A DNA stretch of 10,551 bases from contig CACZSJ010000210.1 in the NCBI GenBank assembly GCA_902783825.1, positions 1-10,551 on the forward strand, read 5' to 3'. The position numbers and the translations under genes were made by a program. This document shows positions 1 through 5,788 of this stretch, piece after piece. The number at the start of each line of letters is the position of its first letter. The stretch's first letter is position 1. The DNA comes from Oscillospiraceae bacterium. GTDB taxonomy: Bacteria; Bacillota; Clostridia; Oscillospirales; Oscillospiraceae. Under the pieces are notes generated by a model that was not told where the DNA came from, did no database searches, and saw nothing but the letters and a program-made list of their open reading frames with translations.

Positions 1-82
1 GCATGCAGGCCATCGCGAGGAATTTCCCGATCAGCAGCATGCCTTGCCCGCCGAAGCCGGCAAAAATGAATTCTTTCGTCAT
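1..82 (-). CDS. 2-oxoacid:ferredoxin oxidoreductase gamma subunit (KorC/VorC type), N-terminal part only
   Basis: Only the first 27 codons are in the window; the gene runs off the left edge. The peptide starts MTKEFIFAGFGGQGM and carries the glycine-rich GFGGQG turn (residues 9-14) typical of the gamma domain (POR/KOR gamma family). In the family this subunit helps form the substrate and CoA cleft of the heteromeric enzyme. The ATG at 80-82 overlaps the stop codon of the beta gene (ATGA, four shared bases), which indicates translational coupling and membership of the same operon. The family call is firm for so short a fragment because motif, position and gene order agree. The substrate cannot be told from this piece. 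Confidence 0.85.
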   Translation of the reverse strand, partial: MTKEFIFAGFGGQGMLLIGKFLAMACM

Positions 83-828
83 TTGCCTTCAGCCCCCTTG
101 TCTTTGTATACGCCGAGCGGATAATACGGGATCATGTTCTCTTCCAGCCATTTCATGGCTTCCACCGGGCTCAGCCCCCAGTTCGTCGGGCAGGTGGAGA
201 GCACCTCGATCAGGCAGAAGCCCTTGCCCGCTTTCTCGTATTCAAACGCCTTCTTGATGGCTTTTTTGGTTTTAATGATATTTGCGTTGGTGTCGACGGC
301 GCAGCGCTCAATATAGTAGGCGCCGGGAACCTGCGAGAGCATCTCGCTTATTCTGATCGGGGCGCCGCACCAGGCCTCGTCACGGCCGAAGGGGGAGGTT
401 GTCGTCCGCTGGCCGACCAGGGTGGTCGGAGCCATCTGGCCGCCCGTCATGCCGTAAATCGCGTTGTTGACGAAGATCGTGACGATTTTTTCGCCGCGGT
501 GTGCAGCATGGACGATCTCCGCCGTGCCGATGGAGGCGAGGTCGCCGTCTCCCTGATACGTGAAGACGAGGGTGTCCGGCTTTGCACGCTTGACGCCGGT
601 CGCCACAGCGGGTGCACGCCCGTGGGCGGCTTCCAGCATGTCACAGTTGAAGTAATCGTAGGCAAAGACAGAGCATCCCACAGGTGCCACGCCTGCGATT
701 TTTTCGCCCATTCCGCTCTCCTCCAGGCACTCCGCCACGAGGCGATGGATGATGCCGTGGTTGCAGCCCGGGCAGTAGTGGAACGGCTTCTCTGTCAGAT
801 AAGAGGTTTTCTCAAAAAGTACAGACAT
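79..828 (-). CDS. 2-oxoacid:ferredoxin oxidoreductase beta subunit, thiamine pyrophosphate-binding (KorB/VorA type)
   Basis: A 249-residue cytoplasmic subunit that binds thiamine diphosphate and takes part in CoA-dependent oxidative decarboxylation of 2-oxoacids with ferredoxin as acceptor. Visible signatures: HYCPGCNHG at residues 17-25, the TPP/Mg motif GDGD at 93-96, and NNAIYGMTGGQ at 121-131, which completes the GDG...NN pattern. Length is normal for the KorB class, which lacks the fused ferredoxin domain of large PORs. The ATG at 826-828 follows the alpha stop by one base, with a GGAGGG ribosome site inside the end of the alpha gene, so the two are coupled. The 2-oxoglutarate and branched-chain 2-oxoacid enzymes are very similar, so the substrate is left open. 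Confidence 0.93.
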   Translation of the reverse strand: MSVLFEKTSYLTEKPFHYCPGCNHGIIHRLVAECLEESGMGEKIAGVAPVGCSVFAYDYFNCDMLEAAHGRAPAVATGVKRAKPDTLVFTYQGDGDLASIGTAEIVHAAHRGEKIVTIFVNNAIYGMTGGQMAPTTLVGQRTTTSPFGRDEAWCGAPIRISEMLSQVPGAYYIERCAVDTNANIIKTKKAIKKAFEYEKAGKGFCLIEVLSTCPTNWGLSPVEAMKWLEENMIPYYPLGVYKDKGAEGK

Positions 829-829
829 G

Positions 830-1903
830 TTACCGGCCCTCCTTCATCTCATGGATCTTTTCCGCGATCTCGGCCGTCGTGGGCATCTGGCTGCCGCAGT
901 GGCCGAAATACTGTACCTCCTTGGTTCCGGCGACGGAAAGCAGAACGTCTTCCTTCATCTGGCCTTCGTTTGCTTCCACGTCGAGAATCGCTTTGCAGTT
1001 TTTGGTGGCTTCTTTCAGTTCCTCATACGGGAAAGGCCATACGGTGATCGGGCGGAATACGCCGACCTTGATGCCTTCCGCACGCAGTGCATCGGCGGCG
1101 GACTTGGCAATGCGGGCCACGGTTCCGAAGGCGGTGATAATAAACTCGGCATCCTCCGTCTTGTAGCATTCCCACATTCTCTCGTTCTTTTCGATTTCCC
1201 GGTAGGTGGCCTGCAGTACGGCGTTGTGCTCGGACAGCTCTTCCGTTGTGATGAACAGGGAGTTGATTACGGCGCGCTTTGCCGGATCATCACCCGGCTT
1301 CCATCCGGTCACGGCCCAGGGTTTCTTTTCCGGATCGACCTTGAACTCCGTCATCTCGGGCATTTCCACCGGCTCCATCATCTGGCACATGATGCCGTCT
1401 GCAAGGATCAGGCAGGGCACGCGGTACTTTTCCGCTTTGTCATAGGCAAACATCATGATATCGATGGCTTCCTGGATCGATGCGGGGGCAAAGGTGATCA
1501 GATGGTAGTCTCCGTTTCCGCCGCCCTTCGTGGCCTGGAAGTAGTCGCCCTGGGAGGCCTGGATGCTGCCGAGGCCGGGGCCGCCGCGCATCACGTTGAG
1601 AATAACGGCCGGAAGCCTTGCGCCAGCCATATAGGAAATACCCTCCTGTTTGAGGGAGACGCCGGGGCTGGAGGAAGAGGTGATAACACGCTCACCGGTT
1701 GCGGCGGCGCCGTATACCATGTTGATGGCTGCAACTTCGCTCTCCGCCTGCAGGAAGCAGCCGCCGACTTCAGGCAGCCGGGCGGACATGTATTCCGGGA
1801 TCTCGGTCTGCGGGGTGATCGGATAGCCAAAGAAGAAACGAGCGCCGGCACGAATCGCAGCCTCCGCAATCGCTTCGCTACCCTTCATAAGAGTCAGTGC
1901 CAT
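830..1903 (-). CDS. vorB: 2-oxoacid:ferredoxin oxidoreductase alpha subunit (VorB/KorA type)
   Basis: A 357-residue alpha subunit containing the pyrimidine-binding half of the thiamine diphosphate site. Key motifs are GYPITPQTE (residues 26-34), LQAESEVAAINM (51-62, with the conserved glutamate), TSSSSPG (75-81) and RGGPGLG (106-112). The reading frame is open further upstream to 2077, but that extension overlaps the ferredoxin gene and reads as basic nonsense. ATG 1901-1903 is chosen because a TAAGGAGG site lies nine bases before it and MALTLMKGSEAIAEAA is the usual family N-terminus. It sits between the ferredoxin and beta genes in the usual subunit order. The sequence resembles proteins called VorB (3-methyl-2-oxobutanoate specific) as I remember them. 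A 2-oxoglutarate enzyme (KorA) is the alternative, and sequence reading alone does not settle which. Confidence 0.92.
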   Translation of the reverse strand: MALTLMKGSEAIAEAAIRAGARFFFGYPITPQTEIPEYMSARLPEVGGCFLQAESEVAAINMVYGAAATGERVITSSSSPGVSLKQEGISYMAGARLPAVILNVMRGGPGLGSIQASQGDYFQATKGGGNGDYHLITFAPASIQEAIDIMMFAYDKAEKYRVPCLILADGIMCQMMEPVEMPEMTEFKVDPEKKPWAVTGWKPGDDPAKRAVINSLFITTEELSEHNAVLQATYREIEKNERMWECYKTEDAEFIITAFGTVARIAKSAADALRAEGIKVGVFRPITVWPFPYEELKEATKNCKAILDVEANEGQMKEDVLLSVAGTKEVQYFGHCGSQMPTTAEIAEKIHEMKEGR

Positions 1904-1912
1904 TTTCTTATT

Positions 1913-1920
1913 CCTCCTTA
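1913..1920 (-). promoter_or_regulatory. Ribosome binding site fixing the vorB start
   Basis: TAAGGAGG on the minus strand, nine bases before ATG 1901-1903. Its first three bases are the stop codon of the ferredoxin gene, so terminating ribosomes release directly at the next initiation site. It argues against the longer upstream reading frame. Confidence 0.85.
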
Positions 1921-2124
1921 CTTTTCTACCCGGATCGCCACGTCGGGGCAGGTCCGTGCGCAGGACGCGCAGGCAATGCACGCCTCCGGTTTGACTACCT
2001 CCGCAGGATGGTAGCCCTTTGCGTTGAGCTTGGTCCTGGAAAGGGCGAGTACGTCTTTCGGACATGCTCTGACGCACAAGCCGCAGCCCTTGCAGACCAG
2101 CTCATTGATTGTCACCTTTGCCAT
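1918..2124 (-). CDS. korD: 2x[4Fe-4S] ferredoxin-type subunit of the 2-oxoacid oxidoreductase (KorD/VorC type)
   Basis: A 68-residue electron-transfer subunit with two cysteine clusters: C11, C14, C17, C21 and C49, C52, C55, C59, each CxxCxxCxxxCP. This is the classic pattern for two [4Fe-4S] clusters. It would carry electrons from the thiamine site to soluble ferredoxin. Its location directly before the alpha gene, with the stop codon inside the next ribosome site, marks it as the delta-type subunit rather than a free ferredoxin. The start ATG 2122-2124 has an AGAGGT site a few bases upstream. A 61-base gap separates it from the P-loop ATPase gene; the gap holds only a short CCGC-GAAA-GCGG hairpin, too small to call a terminator. 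Confidence 0.93.
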   Translation of the reverse strand: MAKVTINELVCKGCGLCVRACPKDVLALSRTKLNAKGYHPAEVVKPEACIACASCARTCPDVAIRVEK

Positions 2125-2185
2125 GATTCTACCTCTTTTCTTTTATGATTTCGGGATTGCTGTTCGTAACCGCTTTCGCGGGGAT

Positions 2186-2923
2186 TCACAGATATTCCAG
2201 CTGCTGGGGCTTCTTCTCGCCCAGGCTGTTGATCCAGCTGTTCCAGTCGCGCTTCATATAGATGTCGATGGGCAGGGGCTGGCCGATGTAGCGGGGGTCG
2301 TGCCCTTCCGCGAGAAACTGCTCCAGCAAAACGGTTTTGCCGGAGGTGTACAGCACCGGCACGCCGGTACGCTCCGACACTTCCCGGATAACGGTATAGC
2401 CGTCTCGCAGCTCATCGGGTCCGGTCAGCTCCGCCAGGTTGGTGTTGTTGATCATGCCGGTGATCTTCAGCCGGGAATGGGCCTGCATCTCCTCCTGCAG
2501 CCGGATGATCTTCTCCACCGTGCCCGCCAGCGGACGCCGGATGTTCACCACGTTGAGCACCTCCAGAGCTCCCGGCTCCAGCGCCATGAAGTCCTCATGG
2601 TAGCGGCCCAGGGCCGTGGCGCCCGTGGAGTCTCCGCCCACGTCGAAAATCACCGTGTCCCAGTCCATGGCGAAGGCGGAGGCCACCTCCGCAGGCAGCG
2701 AGAGCGTCTCGATGCCGGAGTTGGCAAAGTTGGGCGAGACCAGGCGGATCTCCTTCATACGGGTCATGTTGCCCCGCTCCGTCAAACGGAAATAGGTGTT
2801 GACCATGTCCAGATCCAAAAGCTCCGTACGCTCTCCGCGCTCGGCCGCCTTAAAGGCAAAATTCAAGGCCAGCTCGCTCTTGCCGCTGCCATAATTGCCA
2901 ATGAGCACAAATACTTTTTTCAT
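2186..2923 (-). CDS. P-loop ATPase leading the 2-oxoacid oxidoreductase operon, function unknown
   Basis: A 245-residue soluble protein. Walker A is GNYGSGKS (residues 9-16). It is followed by LLDLDMVNTYFR (about 35-46), resembling the switch region of MinD/ParA/NifH-like (SIMIBI) ATPases, and by VIFDVGGD (about 92-99) in the Walker B position. No signal peptide or membrane segment is visible. The protein has no cysteine at all, so a CooC- or Mrp-like role that holds metal or Fe-S on cysteine ligands is unlikely. It is the first gene after a good promoter and lies 61 bases before the ferredoxin subunit, so it is probably co-transcribed with the oxidoreductase. From memory, similar ATPases sit beside vor/kor genes in other clostridia. 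A role in assembly or activation of the complex is inference only. The start has a weak GAGG-type ribosome site. Confidence 0.8.
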   Translation of the reverse strand: MKKVFVLIGNYGSGKSELALNFAFKAAERGERTELLDLDMVNTYFRLTERGNMTRMKEIRLVSPNFANSGIETLSLPAEVASAFAMDWDTVIFDVGGDSTGATALGRYHEDFMALEPGALEVLNVVNIRRPLAGTVEKIIRLQEEMQAHSRLKITGMINNTNLAELTGPDELRDGYTVIREVSERTGVPVLYTSGKTVLLEQFLAEGHDPRYIGQPLPIDIYMKRDWNSWINSLGEKKPQQLEYL

Positions 2924-2972
2924 GCCGTCGCCTCACGATCCGTCTGTAAGCAGGTATTCTGCTCCGTATCAT

Positions 2973-3002
2973 ATTTTATCATCTGCGCCCCAAGGCCGTC
3001 AA
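2973..3002 (-). promoter_or_regulatory. Sigma-70-type promoter of the P-loop ATPase / oxidoreductase operon
   Basis: Minus strand: -35 TTGACG (2997-3002), an 18-base spacer, and -10 TAAAAT (2973-2978), each one base off consensus. A second -10-like TATGAT lies just downstream. The predicted start is about 40 bases before the ATPase ATG. The DNA upstream (about 3003-3115) is AT-rich, unlike the surrounding genes, and could serve as an UP-type region; I see no clear operator in it. Confidence 0.6.
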
Positions 3003-3130
3003 TGAACAAGATGCATAGATTTTTTCTGTTTTTAATAGCGGTATGACGAATCAAGAAAATTTTTGCCTTTCTTTTGATGCAAAAATTGATTGTTGTTCCA
3101 AATTGTGCGTTTTTCCCTTGTTCCCCAACA

Positions 3131-3157
3131 AAAGGGACAGCCTGCTCGGCTGTCCCT
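3131..3157 (-). terminator. Rho-independent terminator of the atp operon
   Basis: A perfect 10-bp stem AGGGACAGCC / GGCTGTCCCT (3133-3142 and 3148-3157) with a 5-base loop lies just after the atpC stop codon. On the minus strand it is followed by a T-rich tract (TTTTGTT). It separates the atp operon from the downstream oxidoreductase operon, which has its own promoter. Confidence 0.75.
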
Positions 3158-3166
3158 GTAGCTTCT

Positions 3167-3445
3167 CTATTCTTCTTCCGGATCGCTCAGCCTGCCGTCG
3201 GCGGTGAGCAGGGTCAAGCCGTCCTCCGCCATGCTGGCCACGCCGTCCCCCACCAGGATGCGCAGCTGCCGTCCGTCCTCTCCCGTGCAGCGCACCAGGC
3301 CTTTTTCCACCGCGCAGAGCATGGGCGCGTGGCGGGCCAGGATCCCCACAGAGCCGAAGGGCGTGGGCAGGTTGACGCTGGACACTTCCCCTTCAAATAT
3401 CGTTTTCTCACTGCTGAGCACACAAAAATGAAACAATCTGGCCAT
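3167..3445 (-). CDS. atpC: F-type ATP synthase epsilon subunit, short form without C-terminal helices
   Basis: A 92-residue central-stalk subunit that joins gamma to the c-ring. The N-terminal beta-sandwich is recognisable: FEGEVSSVNLPTPFGSVGIL, then the HAPML turn, then ILVGDGVASMAEDGLTLL. The protein ends in DPEEE straight after this domain. Usual bacterial epsilon is about 130-140 residues and carries a two-helix C-terminal domain that can block rotation; that domain is absent here. The next open DNA is the operon terminator, so this is not a frameshift with a remaining tail in another frame that I can see. Chlorobium-type epsilon is similarly short. It is the last gene of the operon, nine bases after atpD, with a GAGG site that overlaps the atpD stop. 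Confidence 0.93.
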   Translation of the reverse strand: MARLFHFCVLSSEKTIFEGEVSSVNLPTPFGSVGILARHAPMLCAVEKGLVRCTGEDGRQLRILVGDGVASMAEDGLTLLTADGRLSDPEEE

Positions 3446-3454
3446 GGCGTTTCC

Positions 3455-4840
3455 TCAATACGTGCCGCGCTTGGCCAGCACCTCGTCGATGCCGCCGCAC
3501 ATGAGAAAGGCCTGCTCGGGCAAATCGTCCACGTCTCCGCCCAGAATGGCCTGGAAGCCTTTGATGGTCTGCTCCATGGGCACGTACTTGCCCTCCATGC
3601 CAGTGAAGTTCTCCGCCACGTGGAAGGGCTGGGACAAAAAGCGCTGGATACGTCTGGCACGGTTGACGGTGGTCCGGTCCTCCGCCCCCAGTTCTTCCAT
3701 GCCCAGCACCGCGATGATGTCCTGCAGCTGCCGGTATTTCTCCAGCACGGCCTGAACCGCCCGGGCGGTTTCATAGTGGGCCTTGCCCAGGGTCGCCGGC
3801 TCCAAAATCCGGGAGCTGGACTCCAAAGGATCCACCGCCGGATAAATGCCCAATTCCGCGATGGAACGGGAAAGCACCGTGGTGGCGTCCAGATGGGCAA
3901 AGGCCGTCGCCGGGGCCGGGTCCGTCAAATCGTCCGCCGGGACGTAGATGGCCTGCACCGAAGTGACCGAGCCCTGCTTGGTGGAGGTGATGCGTTCCTG
4001 CAGATCGCCCATCTCCGTGGCCAGCGTGGGCTGATAACCCACCGCCGAGGGCATTCGCCCCAGCAGCGCCGAAACCTCGGAGCCGGCCTGGGTGAAGCGG
4101 AAGATGTTGTCGATAAACAGCAGCACGTCCTGGCCGCCGGCGTCCCGGAAGTTTTCGGCGATGGTCAAGCCGGACAGCGGCACCCGCAGACGGGCGCCGG
4201 GCGGCTCATTCATCTGCCCAAACACCAGGGCCGTTTTGTGGATGACCCCGGATTCCGTCATCTCATTCCACAGGTCGTTGCCTTCCCGGCTGCGTTCTCC
4301 CACTCCGGCAAAGACGGAATAGCCGCCATGCTCGTAGGCCACGTTGCGGATCAGCTCCTGGATCAGCACCGTCTTGCCCACGCCGGCGCCCCCAAACAGG
4401 CCGATCTTGCCGCCCCGGGCGTAAGGCGCCAGCAGGTCGATGACCTTGATGCCCGTCTCCAGCAGCTCCGTGGCCGGCAGGATCTCGGTGAAGACCGGTG
4501 GCTTGCGGTGGATGGGCAGGCGCTTGTCCGCCTGCACGGGGCCTTTCCCGTCAATGGGTTCGCCCACCACGTTGAACATTCTCCCCAGGGTCGCCTCCCC
4601 CACCGGCATGGTGATGGACGCGCCGGTATCCCGGGCCTCGCAGCCCCGGGAAATGCCGTCGGTGGAGGACAGGGCAATGCAGCGCACGTCGCCGCCGCCA
4701 ACCTGCTGTACCACCTCCAAAACCACCGTGCGGTCCTCCAGGGGGATCTCAATGGCGTTATACAGCTCCGGCAGCGCCCCCTCGGGAAAGTGAACGTCGA
4801 CAACCGGGCCGATGACCCGTTTTACAATGGCATGTTCCAT
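3455..4840 (-). CDS. atpD: F-type ATP synthase beta subunit
   Basis: A 461-residue catalytic subunit of F1, full length. Visible: N-terminal barrel start GPVVDVHFPEG, P-loop GGAGVGKT (150-157), GERSREGND (181-189, with the catalytic glutamate E182), NEPPGARLRV (211-220), Walker B LLFIDNIFRF (240-249, D244) and IYVPADDLTDPAPATAFAHLD. The nucleotide site therefore looks intact and active. The loop that touches gamma and epsilon, DELSEED in most species, reads EELGAED at 382-388, so several acidic or serine positions differ. The start ATG has GGGAGGAAT upstream. The gene lies 45 bases after atpG and nine before atpC. Confidence 0.98.
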   Translation of the reverse strand: MEHAIVKRVIGPVVDVHFPEGALPELYNAIEIPLEDRTVVLEVVQQVGGGDVRCIALSSTDGISRGCEARDTGASITMPVGEATLGRMFNVVGEPIDGKGPVQADKRLPIHRKPPVFTEILPATELLETGIKVIDLLAPYARGGKIGLFGGAGVGKTVLIQELIRNVAYEHGGYSVFAGVGERSREGNDLWNEMTESGVIHKTALVFGQMNEPPGARLRVPLSGLTIAENFRDAGGQDVLLFIDNIFRFTQAGSEVSALLGRMPSAVGYQPTLATEMGDLQERITSTKQGSVTSVQAIYVPADDLTDPAPATAFAHLDATTVLSRSIAELGIYPAVDPLESSSRILEPATLGKAHYETARAVQAVLEKYRQLQDIIAVLGMEELGAEDRTTVNRARRIQRFLSQPFHVAENFTGMEGKYVPMEQTIKGFQAILGGDVDDLPEQAFLMCGGIDEVLAKRGTY

Positions 4841-4885
4841 GGGATTCCTCCCTCAGCAGTTTTCCCTCTCGGGATTTCAGTCGGC

Positions 4886-5755
4886 TCAGAATCGCTCTGC
4901 GCCGTCCCGCCGCAGGGCTTCCGCCCCGCCCACGATCTCGGAAATCTCCGTAGTAATGGCCGTCTGCCGCGCGTGGTTGAGCTCCAACCTCAGCTCCGCC
5001 AGCAGCTCCTCGGTGTTGTCCGTTGCCGCCGTCATGGCCGTCATGCGGGCGGAATGCTCCCCCGTACGGGCTTCCAGCAGCAGGGCATGCACCGTGTTGT
5101 TCAGATACAATTGCAAAAGCTTTTCCAAAAGAGACTCCCGGTCCGGTTCAAAAAGGTAGCGTTCCCGGGCGCTTCCCTCCCGCGCCAGCGTCAGGGGCAG
5201 CAGCCTCTTGTGCGTGGGCTGCTGCTGCAGAACGGAGCGATAATGCTGATAGACCATCTGCACCTCGTCCGCCTGTCCGCTCTGATACAGCTCCCGCAGG
5301 TAGGCGGCCAACTCTCCAGCCTCCTGGGCGGCAGGCGTGTCGCTGACGGCAACGCTGCGTTCCACAGCGATTCCCGCGCCGGGCAGCAGCTCCTTTCCCC
5401 AGCGGCCGCAAACCACGAAGAAGCTCTCCCGGCTGTCCTGCCGCGCCAGCTCCTGCGCGTAACGCAGCAGCGCGTGATTGTAAGTGCCGCAGAGACCCCG
5501 GTTTCCCAGCAGCAGCACATAGCAGACCCGGCGGCTTTCCTCGCGGGGCTGCAGCAGCGGGTTTTGCAGCTCCTGCAGATCGGCGCAGACCTCCGCCAGC
5601 AGCGTTTCACAACGCCCGGCAAAAGCCTGCTGGGCGGCGAAGGCCTCCTGGGTTCGCCGCAGCTTGGCCGCCGCCACCATTTTCATGGACTTGGTGATCT
5701 GCCGCGTGTTCTCCACGCCCTTGATGCGTTTGTTGATTTTTCGCAGATTGGCCAT
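4886..5755 (-). CDS. atpG: F-type ATP synthase gamma subunit
   Basis: A 289-residue rotor shaft subunit. The N-terminal helix RKINKRIKGVENTRQITKSM and the following MVAAAKLRR are typical. The Rossmann-like middle includes GLCGTYN (about 87-93). The C-terminal helix holds EHSARMTAMTAATDNTEEL and LNHARQTAITTEISEIVGG, the most conserved gamma signature, which runs into the alpha3beta3 cavity. Length is normal for bacteria and there is no sign of the redox-regulated insertion of chloroplast gamma. It follows the fusion gene by 33 bases; that gap contains a GC-rich hairpin and then a GGGGGAG ribosome site. Both long helices are intact. Confidence 0.97.
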   Translation of the reverse strand: MANLRKINKRIKGVENTRQITKSMKMVAAAKLRRTQEAFAAQQAFAGRCETLLAEVCADLQELQNPLLQPREESRRVCYVLLLGNRGLCGTYNHALLRYAQELARQDSRESFFVVCGRWGKELLPGAGIAVERSVAVSDTPAAQEAGELAAYLRELYQSGQADEVQMVYQHYRSVLQQQPTHKRLLPLTLAREGSARERYLFEPDRESLLEKLLQLYLNNTVHALLLEARTGEHSARMTAMTAATDNTEELLAELRLELNHARQTAITTEISEIVGGAEALRRDGAERF

Positions 5756-5763
5756 GCTCTCCC

Positions 5764-5786
5764 CCGCCCGCCTTTCAGGCGGCGCT
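5764..5786. repeat. GC-rich hairpin in the fusion-atpG gap, related to two other hairpins
   Basis: Stem CCGCCT (5768-5773) / AGGCGG (5777-5782) with loop TTC. Its flanks match the hairpin at 9521-9542: both read CCGCCCGC, then AGGCGGCGCT on the plus strand, differing by a 5-base CTTTC insert here. It lies between the fusion stop codon and the atpG ribosome site. It could be a repeat copy or simply an intercistronic RNA stabiliser; with so few bases, chance in GC-rich DNA is possible. Confidence 0.45.
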
Positions 5787-5788
5787 CC

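Noticed and set aside
827..2014. A 395-codon plus-strand frame opposite vorB
   Set aside because: Same effect: the complement of a gene with strict codon choice. The minus-strand reading has clear thiamine-enzyme motifs and good ribosome sites.
1904..2077. N-terminal extension of vorB
   Set aside because: It overlaps the ferredoxin gene in another frame, reads as basic nonsense, and a strong TAAGGAGG precedes ATG 1901-1903.
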